A DNA stretch of 64,000 nucleotides from Lysobacter sp. K5869 (GTDB taxonomy: Bacteria; Pseudomonadota; Gammaproteobacteria; Xanthomonadales; Xanthomonadaceae): positions 2,829,001 to 2,893,000 of the forward strand of contig NZ_CP072597.1 of the NCBI RefSeq assembly GCF_018847975.1, given 5' to 3'. Under the pieces are notes generated by a model, which made no database searches, had not been told where the DNA came from, and worked only from the letters and a program-made list of their open reading frames with translations. Shown in pieces: positions 1 to 8,702 of this stretch (its first letter is position 1; each line of letters begins with the position of its first letter). The position numbers were made by a program, and so were the translations under genes.

Positions 1-2
1 GA

Positions 3-1793
3 TCACGCGTCGAAGCCCTCCGCGGCCAGCGCCATCAGCGGCGCGACGCCGCTGTCGATCGCGGCCTTGTGCGCCTGGGTGCGCGGCAGCAGGCGGGCGA
101 AGTAGAAACGCGCGGTTTCCAGCTTGGCGTCCTTGAACGCCTGGCTCTGGCCCGACGCGGCGGCCGCGGCGACGCTGCGCGCCCACCAATAGGCGAGGCA
201 GACGTAGCCGGAATAGAACAAGTAGTCGTACGAAGCCGCGCCGACTTCGTCCGCGTTGGCCGCCGCGCGCTTGCCGACCGACATCGTCAGCTGCAGCCAT
301 TCGCCGGCGGCCTGGCGCAGCGGCGCGACGAACTCGGCCACCGCGGCGTTGTTCTCGTTCTGCGCGCAGAAGGCTTCGATCTTGGCCAACATCGCCTGCA
401 AGCCGGCGCCCTGCAGCTGCATGACCTTGCGGCCGAGCAGGTCCAGCGCCTGGATGCCGGTGGTGCCTTCGTACAAGGTGGTGATGCGCGCGTCGCGGGC
501 GAGCTGCTCCATGCCGTGCTCGGCGATGTAGCCGTGGCCGCCGAAGCACTGCAGCGCGTGGTAGGTGCATTCCACGCCCCACTCGGTGAGGCAGGCCTTG
601 ACGATGGGGGTCATGAAACCGATCAGCGCGTCGGCTTCGGCGCGTTCTTTTTCGTCCGGCGCGGCGTGGGCGATGTCGACCAGCAGCGCGGCGTCGTAGC
701 CCATCGCGCGGCCGCCTTCGACCAGCGCCTTGCAGGTCAGCAGCATGCGCCGCACGTCGGGGTGGACGATGATCGGATCGGCCGGCAATTCGGGGAATTT
801 CGGGCCCGACAGCGCGCGCATCTGCAAGCGGTCGCGCGAGTAGCGCAGCGCGTTCTGCAGCGCGCGGTCGCTCAGGCCCAGGCCTTGCAGGCCGACCGCG
901 AGGCGGGCGGTGTTCATCATCGTAAACATCGCCATCAGACCCTTGTTCGGCTGCCCGATCAGATAGCCCTGAGCGCCGTCGAAGTTCATGACGCAGGTGG
1001 CGGAGCCGTGGATGCCCATCTTGTGTTCGAGGCTGCCGCAACGCACCGCGTTGGCTTCGCCGACGCTGCCGTCGCGCGCGACTTTGACCTTGGGCACGAT
1101 GAACAAGGAAATGCCCTTGCTGCCGGCCGGCGCGTCCGGCAGGCGCGCGAGCACCAGATGGATGATGTTGTCGGTGAGGTCGTGCTCGCCGGCGGTGATG
1201 AAGATCTTGGTGCCGCTGATCGCGTACGAACCGTCGGCCTGCGGCTCGGCTTTGGTCTTGAGCAGGCCCAGGTCGGTGCCGCAATGCGGTTCGGTGAGGC
1301 ACATGGTGCCGGTCCAGCGGCCTTCCACCAGCGGCTTGAGGAACACTTCCTGCTGCCACGCCTCGCCGTGGTGCAGCAGCGCCTCGGTGGCGCCGTGCGA
1401 GAGCAGCGGGAAGTTGCCCCAGGCCAGATTGGCCGCGTCGATCATTTCCTTGAGCGGCACGCCGGCCGCGTGCGGCAGGCCTTGGCCGCCGAACTGGATT
1501 TCCGCGGTGAGGCCGGACCAACCGCCATCGACGAACTGGTCGTAGGCCTGCTTGAAGCCCGGCGGCGTGGTCACCGCGCCGGTGGCCTTGTCGTGCTTGC
1601 AGCCGATCTGATCGCCGACCGCGTTGAGCGGCGCGAGCACGGTTTCGTTGAAGCGCGCGCCTTCTTCCAACACCGCGTCGAGCGTGTCGCGGGTGGCGTC
1701 GGCATAACCCAGGCGCTGGAACTGCGCTTCGGCGCCGAGCACGTCGAACAGGACGAAACGCATGTCGGTGAGGGGGGCTTTGTAGGTGCTCAT
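3..1793 (-). CDS. acyl-CoA dehydrogenase, DmdC-like, with C-terminal extension
   Basis: FAD-dependent acyl-CoA dehydrogenase of 596 aa, larger than the usual ~380 aa because it has an extra N-terminal segment and a C-terminal extension, as in the DmdC/FadE-like subfamily. The N-terminal MSTYKAPLTDMRF signature is typical of that group. The FAD/substrate segment TGTMCLTEPHCGTDLG is at residues 161-176. ITTLYEGTTGIQA holds the probable catalytic base E442. The ATG at 1793 was chosen because homologues begin MSTYKAPL; the open frame runs 33 codons further upstream, but only through low-complexity repeat DNA. The gene is complete, with its stop at positions 3-5. The role is probably beta-oxidation of a fatty or methylthio-acyl-CoA; the substrate cannot be told from the sequence. 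Confidence 0.93.
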   Translation of the reverse strand: MSTYKAPLTDMRFVLFDVLGAEAQFQRLGYADATRDTLDAVLEEGARFNETVLAPLNAVGDQIGCKHDKATGAVTTPPGFKQAYDQFVDGGWSGLTAEIQFGGQGLPHAAGVPLKEMIDAANLAWGNFPLLSHGATEALLHHGEAWQQEVFLKPLVEGRWTGTMCLTEPHCGTDLGLLKTKAEPQADGSYAISGTKIFITAGEHDLTDNIIHLVLARLPDAPAGSKGISLFIVPKVKVARDGSVGEANAVRCGSLEHKMGIHGSATCVMNFDGAQGYLIGQPNKGLMAMFTMMNTARLAVGLQGLGLSDRALQNALRYSRDRLQMRALSGPKFPELPADPIIVHPDVRRMLLTCKALVEGGRAMGYDAALLVDIAHAAPDEKERAEADALIGFMTPIVKACLTEWGVECTYHALQCFGGHGYIAEHGMEQLARDARITTLYEGTTGIQALDLLGRKVMQLQGAGLQAMLAKIEAFCAQNENNAAVAEFVAPLRQAAGEWLQLTMSVGKRAAANADEVGAASYDYLFYSGYVCLAYWWARSVAAAAASGQSQAFKDAKLETARFYFARLLPRTQAHKAAIDSGVAPLMALAAEGFDA

Positions 1794-1808
1794 GGGCGTC
1801 TGGGGATA

Positions 1809-1928
1809 GGGAATGAGGGGAATGAAGGGAAAGAGGGGAATGGCTGGAGCGGCGGGGGCGGGGAGGGCGAAGGGCGATGAAGTCGGACGCACCGCGTCCT
1901 CTCCATTCCCTTCATTCCCTTGTGTCCC
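1809..1928. repeat. repeat-armed hairpin H1 (9-nt unit family)
   Basis: The left arm is made of 9-nt units GGGAATGAG, GGGAATGAA and GGGAAAGAG ending in GGGAATGG (1809-1843). The right arm is the inverse, starting CCATTCCC at 1903, with units TTCATTCCC and a degenerate third. The loop is about 59 nt. The element starts about 16 nt past the stop of the upstream minus-strand lipoprotein gene, so it may act as a terminator or mRNA-end stabiliser. It shares its unit with the hairpins at 27993 and 28751. Confidence 0.75.
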
Positions 1929-1943
1929 TGTTCCCCTCGCTCC

Positions 1944-2426
1944 TCAGCGCATCACACCGGGCAAGCCGGGCGCCGGGCTCAGAGCGCTGCTGCGCTCGAC
2001 CTGGAAGGTGCGCTGCTTGGTCTCGCTGGGAGTGGCGACGATGTCGCCCTTGAGGCTGTAAGCGACGCTGCGGCCGCCGGCGAGGGCGTCGGCGATGGCG
2101 AGCTTGGCGCCGGCGGCGGGCTTGAGCGCGACGGTGACGACGTCGGCCGATTCCGGGCCGATCGACAGCGCCGGCTGGGTCTGCAGCTGGCCGGCGGCTT
2201 CCTCGCCGAGCTTGACCTGCAGGTCGATGCGGTCGAACTGCATCGGGATGCTGCTGAAGTTCTCCAGGCGCAGATCCACCGACCAACTGCCGTCGGCCTT
2301 GACCGTGAGCTGCTGGATACGCGCGGCCGGCTCGGACACGCGCCGCACCGGACCGGACTTGCATGCCGCCAGCGAGGCCAACACCAGCGCCGCGCCGAAC
2401 ACCCGCACCCAGACCCCTGCCTTCAT
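1944..2426 (-). CDS. putative lipoprotein, LEA type-2-like fold
   Basis: 160 aa. It starts with a lipoprotein signal peptide (MKAGVWVRVFGAALVLASLAAC) whose lipobox LAAC gives an acylated cysteine at residue 22. The mature part has alternating beta-type segments such as WSVDLRLENFSSIPMQFDRI. These resemble LEA14/WHy domains, which are found in small bacterial lipoproteins, but this link is by pattern only. It lies upstream of the acyl-CoA dehydrogenase on the same strand, separated by the H1 hairpin, so co-transcription is uncertain. Function is unknown; it probably sits at the inner face of the outer membrane. Confidence 0.8.
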   Translation of the reverse strand: MKAGVWVRVFGAALVLASLAACKSGPVRRVSEPAARIQQLTVKADGSWSVDLRLENFSSIPMQFDRIDLQVKLGEEAAGQLQTQPALSIGPESADVVTVALKPAAGAKLAIADALAGGRSVAYSLKGDIVATPSETKQRTFQVERSSALSPAPGLPGVMR

Positions 2427-2659
2427 GCCGCCGCTCCGTTAAAACGCTTGTTGGGATGCCGAGGATACTACGGCGAATGGTGGGGCGGTCAGGGGTGGGG
2501 AGGGCGGTTTTGGGGAGGGTTGGGGCGGCGGTTGGGCGCGGTGGCGGGTGGGGGCGGTCGCGACGCAGGGTGGGCCGGGCGTCGCGCGGCGGGTGGAGCG
2601 TGCAGGCGGTGGCCGGAGATCCGTGGGGTAGGCGGGGGGCGCCGTGGGCGAGGTGGCGC

Positions 2660-2930
2660 GGTCGCGGCTTGCGCCGCTCCTACAGGGGGACACGGACCGG
2701 CCGCAGCGCTTGTAGGAGCGGTGTAAGCCGCGACCGCGAAAACTCAACTACGTCGCAGCTTCCGCAATCGCCGTCTTGTCGCGGTCGCGGCTCACGCCGC
2801 TCCTACACGAGCGATACGAAACGGCCGCAGCCCCTGTAGGAGCGGCGCAAGCCGCGACCGCGAAAACCCAACTACGCCGCAACTCCCGCAATCGCCGTGC
2901 TGCCGCGTTCGCGGCTAACGCCGCTCCTAC
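2660..2930. repeat. cluster of five REP-like palindromic units
   Basis: Five copies of a ~28-bp unit with core TGTAGGAGCGGCGCAAGCCG and trailing CGACCGCG lie at about 2660-2684 (-), 2711-2738 (+), 2780-2807 (-), 2835-2862 (+) and 2903-2930 (-). Orientation alternates strictly, so neighbours can pair into long hairpins. Each unit also folds on itself (GCGGC/GCCGC). The cluster fills the 517-bp gap between the lipoprotein gene and the response regulator; I see no gene there. Such units are common intergenic repeats in Xanthomonadaceae and pseudomonads. Confidence 0.9.
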
Positions 2931-2943
2931 CCGCGACGACGCC

Positions 2944-3591
2944 TCAATCCACCAACCCCTTGCGCGAGGCATACCGCACCAGCTCCGCGCTGTTGCGCAC
3001 GCCGAGCTTGTCGAGCACGCGCGCCCGGTGGTTCTCCGCGGTCTTCACACTGATGGCGAGCCGCCGCGCGATTTCCTTGGTGGTCAGGCCGTCGGCGATC
3101 AGGTGGAACACCTCGCGTTCGCGCGCGGTCAGGCGGCCGTAGGGATCGCCGAGTTCGCGCTCGGGGTGGCGCAGTTGCTCGGCCAGCGCGCGCGCGGCCT
3201 GCGGGCCGAAGTAGCCGCGCCCGGCGTGCACGTCGCGCACCGCGGCGAGCAGTTCCGCGGCGGGGCTGTCCTTGACCACGTAACCGCTGGCGCCGGCGCG
3301 CACGGCTTGCAGGATGTATTCGTCTTCCTGATGCATGGTCAGCACCAGCACGCGCGGCGCGGGCGTTTGTTCGTGCAGGCGGCGGATCACTTCCAGGCCG
3401 TTGAGGCCGGGCATCGACAGGTCGGTGACGACCACGTCCGGATGCAGTTCCTGCGCGCGCTGCAGGGTCTCCACGCCGTCGGCGGCCTGCGCCACCACGT
3501 CGACGCCGGCGCCGCGCAGCAGGCCGGCGAGGCTCTCGCGCACCATGGTGTGATCGTCGGCGATGAGCACGCGCACGCTGGAGTCGGCCAT
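2944..3591 (-). CDS. NarL/FixJ-family response regulator
   Basis: 215 aa DNA-binding response regulator. The receiver domain covers residues ~5-120, with acidic pocket ADDH (11-14) and phospho-acceptor D57 in VVVTDLSMPG. A LuxR-type helix-turn-helix follows at about 150-210 (LTAREREVFHLIADGLTTKE, then VKTAENHRARVLDKLGV). It is the last gene of a four-gene minus-strand operon, 48 bp after the soluble histidine kinase, which is its obvious partner. It probably activates or represses transcription in response to whatever the FHA/kinase genes upstream sense. The target promoter is unknown. Confidence 0.95.
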   Translation of the reverse strand: MADSSVRVLIADDHTMVRESLAGLLRGAGVDVVAQAADGVETLQRAQELHPDVVVTDLSMPGLNGLEVIRRLHEQTPAPRVLVLTMHQEDEYILQAVRAGASGYVVKDSPAAELLAAVRDVHAGRGYFGPQAARALAEQLRHPERELGDPYGRLTAREREVFHLIADGLTTKEIARRLAISVKTAENHRARVLDKLGVRNSAELVRYASRKGLVD

Positions 3592-3639
3592 GCCCGCAGG
3601 GTGCGCAGGGCGGCGCGGGGCGTCAAGCGGCGGGCGCGC

Positions 3640-4356
3640 TCAGGCGTAGTCCAGCGGCACCCGCGCGGTCAGGCGCAGGCCTTGGCCCGGGGCGCTGACC
3701 AGATCGAGCCGGCCGCCGTACAGGCGCAGGCGTTCGCGCATGCCGCTCAGGCCGTTGCCGCCGCTGGCGATCGCGGCGACCGGGTCGCAGCCGCGGCCGT
3801 CGTCGCGCACGTCCAGGTGCAGTTCCTCGCCGCGGCGCTGCAGGCTCAGCGTCACCTTCTGCGCTTGCGAATGGCGCGAGGCGTTGGCGAGCGCTTCCTG
3901 CGCGGTGCGGAACAGCAGGGTCTGCAGTTCGCCGTCGAGTTCGGGCAGCGCGCCCAGTTCCAGTTCGACCCGCGCGCCGCCGCGGCCGTCGTGGCTGCGC
4001 GCCAGCCAGCGCAGCGCGGATTCCAGGCCGAGATCGTCGAGGATCGGCGGGCGCAGCAGGCGCGAGAGTTCGCGCGTGTCTTCCAAGGTGTCGCCGCACA
4101 GCGCCAGCGCCTGGGCGAGGCCGTCGTGCAGCGCGGCCTGGGCCGGGTCGAGCGCGGCCTGCAGTTCGTGCAGGCGCAGCTTGAGCGCGGTGAGGTTCTG
4201 GCCGACGCCGTCGTGCAGCTCGCGGGCGATGCGGCGGCGCTCGTCTTCCTGCACCCGCCACACCGCGCGGCCGAGGCGGCGGAACTCGCGTTCGTTGCGC
4301 TGCAAACGTTGCAGCAGATCGCGGTAGAGCGCGCGCAGTTCCGACGGATCGCTCAT
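3640..4356 (-). CDS. soluble NarL-type sensor histidine kinase (HisKA_3)
   Basis: 238 aa. It has a short coiled N-terminal helix, then a HisKA_3 dimerisation/phospho-acceptor motif RRRIARELHDGVGQNL with H48. The HATPase_c domain shows RTAQEALANASRHSQA (N box), RDDGRGCDP (G1) and GNGLSGMRERL (G2). There is no membrane segment and no recognisable sensor domain, so input must come from a partner. Its ATG overlaps the TGA of the Ser/Thr kinase (ATGA, 4353-4356), so translation is coupled. The response regulator follows. The arrangement suggests that the FHA-GAF protein and/or the Ser/Thr kinase supply the signal; this is inference. Confidence 0.93.
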   Translation of the reverse strand: MSDPSELRALYRDLLQRLQRNEREFRRLGRAVWRVQEDERRRIARELHDGVGQNLTALKLRLHELQAALDPAQAALHDGLAQALALCGDTLEDTRELSRLLRPPILDDLGLESALRWLARSHDGRGGARVELELGALPELDGELQTLLFRTAQEALANASRHSQAQKVTLSLQRRGEELHLDVRDDGRGCDPVAAIASGGNGLSGMRERLRLYGGRLDLVSAPGQGLRLTARVPLDYA

Positions 4357-7300
4357 GGCGCAGGCCGCGGTTTCGGCGCGGCGTTGGCCGCTTGCGCACG
4401 GGCCGGGTCGTAGCCGGCGCGCAAGGCCGGCGGCAGCTGTTCGTGCAGGCGCTGGCGTTCGGCCAGGGCGCGCGCGTCGCTGGCGGCGGCGTCGGTTTCG
4501 CGGCCTTGCGCGCGCTGCGCTTGCGCGGCCAGCGCGTGCAGCGCGCCGGCTTCCAGATGCTCGCCGCGGCGCAGCAGCGGCTGCGCGTCGCGGTAGGCGC
4601 GCAGAGCCACGTCGGCGTCGCCGGCGGCGAGCGCGAGACGCATGCGCACGCGCGCGGCCTGCAGGCGCAGGCCGGCGTGGCCGAGCGCGGCGATGCGTTG
4701 TTCGAGCGTGGAGTCCAAGCGGCCGTCGGCGTCGGCGGTTTGCAGCGCGACCTGCAATTGCAGCAGCCGCACGCCGGATTGCTCGGCCTCGCGCCGCGCT
4801 TGCGCCAGCGCGGCGCGTTCGCCGTTGCGGTCGCCGCCGGCGCCGTCGAGTTGCGCGCGCAGCAGGGCCGCGATGCCGCGTTGTTCGGACGAGGCATGTT
4901 GCAACTGCGGCGCCAGCGCGTCGAGGGTCGAGCGCGCCTGCGCATCGGCGCGCGCGGCGGCCAGCGCCTGCGCGCGCAGCAGGCCGACGTCGGCTTGGCC
5001 GCGCGCGTCTTCGCGCTGGCGGAACAGCGCGGCGGCGGCGTCGAGCTGATCGAGCGCGGCGCCGATGCGGCCCTGCATCAATTCCAGTTCGCCCAGATTG
5101 CGCCGGCCGACCGCGGCCTCTTCCATCATCTGCGCGGCCAGCGCGGCGTCGAGCGAGCCCTGCAGCGCTTCGCGCGCCTGCGGCCACTGCCCGCGCGCGC
5201 TCGCCAGCAAGCCGAGGTTCTGCGCGGTGCGCACCTTGCCGGTGTCGTCGCCGAGCTTGGCGTAGGCCTCGCGCGACTGCACCAGATAGGCCTGGGCGTC
5301 GTCGTAGGCACCGAGTTGGTAATGAGCGAAGCCGATGTCGTTGAGCGCCTGGGCGGTGCCGGCGGCGTCGCCGGCCTGCTGCCATGCCGCCAGCGCGCGC
5401 CGGAACGCGGCCAGCGCGGCGGGGTAGTCGCCGCGTTCCTCGGCGAGCAGGCCGAGTTCGTTTTCGACCGCGGCCAGGCCGTGGCGGTCGTCGAGCGCGG
5501 CATAGAGTTCGCGCGCCTGGCCGAGGCTGCGCGCGGCCTCGTCGAAGCGGCCGGTCAGCGCGAGCACGTTGCCGAGGTTGCGCAGGCTGGTCGCCAGCCC
5601 GCGCCGGTTGCCGACCGCGCGGCGCAGTTCGACCGCGTTGCGGTACTGCGTCAGCGCGTGATCGTTCTGGCCGAGACGGGCGTAGCCGATGCCGAGCGCG
5701 TTCTCGGTTTCGCCTTCGCCGTAGCGGTTGCCGCCGCGCTTGAACTGGACCAGCGCGCGGGTCAGGTAATCGTCGACGGCCGGTTGCGCCTGGCCGTGCA
5801 GGATCGAGAACTTGCCGAGCTCGAACCACGCGCGCGGGTCGTCGGGGTCGCGCGCGGTCAGCGCGCGCAGTTGCGCGATCGCCGCGGCCGCATCGCCGCC
5901 GGCGCCGAGCGCGCGCGCCAGCGCCAGTTGCGCGTAGGCGTCGTCGGGCGCGGCTTGGGCGCGTTTGCGCCAATAGGCGGCGACCGCTTCGGCGTCGCCG
6001 TCGAGCGCGGCGCGTTCGGCGGCGAAGCGCGCGCTCGCCGCGGCGTCGCCGGCCGCGGCGCCTTCGCCGCTTTCCAGCGCGGCGTAGGCGGCGTCGCCGT
6101 CGCCGGCGGCGTTGCGTGCTTCGGCCAAGGCCAGCCATGCGCCGGAGAACGAGGGCGCGGCGGCGCTGGCGCGTTCGAACGCGGCGACGGCGGCGGCGAG
6201 GTCGCCGCTGTCGCGGGCGTTCAAGCCGGCGCCGTAGGCCTCCAGCGCGTTCGCCGGAATCGTCGCCGCCGCGCTGTTCGTCGGCGCTGGCGTGGACGGC
6301 GCGCCGGCCGTTTGTGCGACCGCGCCGAGGCCGAGCGCCGCCTGCAACTGCGGCTGCGCGAGCAGTGCGGCCATCGCCTGCGCCGGGTCCGCGGCTTGCG
6401 CGGCGAATTCCTGCGCGGCCCCGTCGCCCGCGTGCAGGCGCGCGCGCAAGCGCCACTGCGCGCCCTCGCGCGCGAGCGCGAACCCGAGCACGCGGTCGGC
6501 GCGCGCGAGCCGGGCGAGTTGGGTCGCCGGCGGCGGCGCGGCGCCGCTGGGATCGAGTTGGCGCAGCGCTTGCTGGCTGCGTTCGTCGTCGACCACGACC
6601 GCGCCGCGTGCGGCCACGGCCTGACGCAGCGCCGCGGCGAGCGCGCGCGGATAAGCGCGCTCGGCGTCGCCGCCGGACGCGGCGTCGAGCGGCGCGATCA
6701 ACAAACGATGCAGCGGCGCCGCGGCGGGCGCGACGCTCGCGCTGCCGGCGACGGACGGCGCCGCCGGCCGCAACCACCACGCGCCCGCCGCGACCGCGGC
6801 CAACGCGGCCGCGCCGGCCAAGCCGATCCACGCGCCGCGGCTCGGCCGCCAATCGCGCGGCACGTGGCGGCGGTCGATCGCCGCGATCACCGTGGCGGCG
6901 TCGGGCAGACGGTGCGCCGGCTGCGGGCGCAGCAAGCGGTCGGTCAAGCGCACCAGCCACGCCGGCGCGTCGGGGCGCAGGCGGCTCACCGGCGGCGGCG
7001 TGCGCAGCATGCGCTGGGCCAGCACTTCGCTGGCGGTGCCGCCGGCGAAGGGCATTTGCGCGCTGAGCATTTCGTGCAGGATCAAACCGAGCGCGTACAA
7101 GTCGCTGCGCGCGTCGGCGCCTTCGCCGCGCGCCTGTTCGGGCGAGAGGTAATCCGGCGTGCCGACGATCGCGCCGGTCTGGGTCAGGCCGCTGCCGGCC
7201 AGCGAGCGGGCCACGCCGAAGTCGGCGATCAGTGCGTCGCCGTTGCGGTCGAGCAGCACGTTGGCGGGCTTGAGATCGCGATGGACCACGCCGCGCGCGT

Positions 7301-7718
7301 GCGCCGCGGCCAAGCCTTCGGCGATCTGCCGGGCGATGCGCACGGCTTCGTCGACGGGCAGCGCGCCGTCGCGGTCCAGGCGCCGGTCCAGCGCTTCGCC
7401 GTCGATCCAGTCCATGCCGATCAGCCAGTGGCCGTCGTGGCGGAACAGGTCGTGGATGCGCACCACGCGCGGGCTCGACACCTGCCGCGCGGTCAGCAGT
7501 TCCTGGCGGAAGCGCTCGAACGCGTCGCCGCGCGCGGCCAGTTCCGGGCGCAGCAGCTTGAGCGCGACCTGGATGTCGAGCGTGGTGTCGAAGGCGCGGT
7601 AGACCTCGCCCATGCCGCCCAGGCCGATCATCGCCTCGATGCGGAAGCGCCCGGCCAGCAGGCTGCCGGGCGCGAGGCCGCGGCCTCCGTACAGGCCGGT
7701 CGCGGTGGTGTCGCTCAC
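4353..7718 (-). CDS. Ser/Thr protein kinase with transmembrane segment and C-terminal TPR region
   Basis: 1121 aa from a GTG start (7716-7718) overlapping the TGA of the FHA gene. The N-terminal Hanks-type kinase has a glycine loop GLGGMGEVY (32-40), ATP lysine K54, catalytic HRDLKPAN (D148), DFG (D166) and SPEQARGE in the activation region. One transmembrane helix lies at about 287-310 (WIGLAGAAALAAVAAGAWWL). The rest (~320-1121) is Ala-rich with many TPR-like 34-residue helical repeats, e.g. around AWFELGKFSILHGQAQPAVD, and probably faces the periplasm or scaffolds partners. All key kinase residues are present, so activity is expected. It is the central gene of the FHA-kinase-histidine kinase-regulator operon. 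Confidence 0.93.
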   Translation of the reverse strand: MSDTTATGLYGGRGLAPGSLLAGRFRIEAMIGLGGMGEVYRAFDTTLDIQVALKLLRPELAARGDAFERFRQELLTARQVSSPRVVRIHDLFRHDGHWLIGMDWIDGEALDRRLDRDGALPVDEAVRIARQIAEGLAAAHARGVVHRDLKPANVLLDRNGDALIADFGVARSLAGSGLTQTGAIVGTPDYLSPEQARGEGADARSDLYALGLILHEMLSAQMPFAGGTASEVLAQRMLRTPPPVSRLRPDAPAWLVRLTDRLLRPQPAHRLPDAATVIAAIDRRHVPRDWRPSRGAWIGLAGAAALAAVAAGAWWLRPAAPSVAGSASVAPAAAPLHRLLIAPLDAASGGDAERAYPRALAAALRQAVAARGAVVVDDERSQQALRQLDPSGAAPPPATQLARLARADRVLGFALAREGAQWRLRARLHAGDGAAQEFAAQAADPAQAMAALLAQPQLQAALGLGAVAQTAGAPSTPAPTNSAAATIPANALEAYGAGLNARDSGDLAAAVAAFERASAAAPSFSGAWLALAEARNAAGDGDAAYAALESGEGAAAGDAAASARFAAERAALDGDAEAVAAYWRKRAQAAPDDAYAQLALARALGAGGDAAAAIAQLRALTARDPDDPRAWFELGKFSILHGQAQPAVDDYLTRALVQFKRGGNRYGEGETENALGIGYARLGQNDHALTQYRNAVELRRAVGNRRGLATSLRNLGNVLALTGRFDEAARSLGQARELYAALDDRHGLAAVENELGLLAEERGDYPAALAAFRRALAAWQQAGDAAGTAQALNDIGFAHYQLGAYDDAQAYLVQSREAYAKLGDDTGKVRTAQNLGLLASARGQWPQAREALQGSLDAALAAQMMEEAAVGRRNLGELELMQGRIGAALDQLDAAAALFRQREDARGQADVGLLRAQALAAARADAQARSTLDALAPQLQHASSEQRGIAALLRAQLDGAGGDRNGERAALAQARREAEQSGVRLLQLQVALQTADADGRLDSTLEQRIAALGHAGLRLQAARVRMRLALAAGDADVALRAYRDAQPLLRRGEHLEAGALHALAAQAQRAQGRETDAAASDARALAERQRLHEQLPPALRAGYDPARAQAANAAPKPRPAP

Positions 7719-8632
7719 GAGGAGGTGGCCTGCGCGCCGAGAATGCGGGTCCAGCGCAGCGGCGCGGCCGCCGGTTCGAGCGCGTCGAACGCGCGCTGCG
7801 CGAGCAGCCACAGCGCGGCGCTGTCGGCGAAGGCGGCGAGCAGTTCCATGTCGAACTGGCTGATCGCCTCGCCGGCGCCGCGGCGGTCGGCGTAGACCGC
7901 GCCGAGGGTGCGGCCGGCGTGCAGCAGCGGCAGGCAGACCAGACTCTGCAGGCCGCCGGTCACCACCGAGGAGCGCTGCGACAGCCACGGGTCGTCGTCG
8001 ATCCAGTTCACCACCACCGGCTGGCGCTCGTGCAGGCAGCGCTGCACCGCGCCGACGCTGCCGGAGAAGGCGCGGGCGTTGAGGTCGTCGCGTTCCAGCG
8101 ACAGGCTGGCCTGGACCAGGAAGTCCTCGCCCTGGGCCAGCAGCAGGAAGCCGCGGCTGCAGCCGGCCAGTTCGACCACGCCGCGCAGGATGTCGCCGGC
8201 CAGATCGGCGTCGCCGGGCGCGGCGGCTTGAGCGTCGTCGTCGGCGGGCGGTGCGCCTTCCAAGCGGCGCGTCCACGCCGCCGACAGCGCGCGGCGTTCG
8301 CGCTCGCGCGCCTGCCAGACTTCGGCCTCGGCGTCCTCGTGCAGCGAGAACTCGCACAGCACGTCGCCGAAGCGCAGCCAGCCTTCGCTGCGGTCGAGCC
8401 CGGCATGGGCGACCTGCAGGCCGTCGACGTGGGTGCCGTTCTTGCTGCCGAGGTCGACCAGCCGCCAACCTTCGGCGTCGTGGATCAACTCGGCGTGCAG
8501 GCGCGAGATGGAGGGATGGTCGATGCGAAGCTCGCACGCGGGATCGCGGCCGATGCGCAAATGCGAACCGGCGGGTATCCATCGGCTGATGGCTGCGGCT
8601 TCGGGCGGGTAAACGATCAGGCGCGCCGGCAT
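7715..8632 (-). CDS. FHA and GAF domain signalling protein
   Basis: 305 aa. The N-terminal FHA domain (residues ~25-95) has the canonical phosphothreonine-binding residues in GRDPACELRIDHPSISRLHA and DLGSKNGT. A GAF-like domain follows at about 150-290 (SLVCLPLLHAGRTLGAVYAD). FHA domains bind phosphothreonine, so the Ser/Thr kinase encoded next and overlapping by four bases (GTGA) is the likely partner; GAF domains often bind small ligands. It is the first gene of the operon, with its ATG at 8632 and divergent from nothing. It is cytosolic, with no signal peptide or membrane segment. The ligand of the GAF domain cannot be predicted. Confidence 0.93.
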   Translation of the reverse strand: MPARLIVYPPEAAAISRWIPAGSHLRIGRDPACELRIDHPSISRLHAELIHDAEGWRLVDLGSKNGTHVDGLQVAHAGLDRSEGWLRFGDVLCEFSLHEDAEAEVWQARERERRALSAAWTRRLEGAPPADDDAQAAAPGDADLAGDILRGVVELAGCSRGFLLLAQGEDFLVQASLSLERDDLNARAFSGSVGAVQRCLHERQPVVVNWIDDDPWLSQRSSVVTGGLQSLVCLPLLHAGRTLGAVYADRRGAGEAISQFDMELLAAFADSAALWLLAQRAFDALEPAAAPLRWTRILGAQATSS

Positions 8633-8702
8633 GGCCGCATCTTACGCGGAACTCTCGCGCTCGCGACGGCGCCGGCGCGAGCGCGCCGGCGCCGCGTCGG
8701 CA

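Noticed and set aside
2660..2930. Possible CRISPR array
   Set aside because: Units alternate in orientation and are self-complementary, spacers are similar to each other, and no cas gene is present; this is a REP-like cluster.
4392..7895. 1167-codon plus-strand frame opposite the Ser/Thr kinase
   Set aside because: It is a shadow of the kinase gene; Arg/Gly/Ala-rich with no motif, start site or homology signature.
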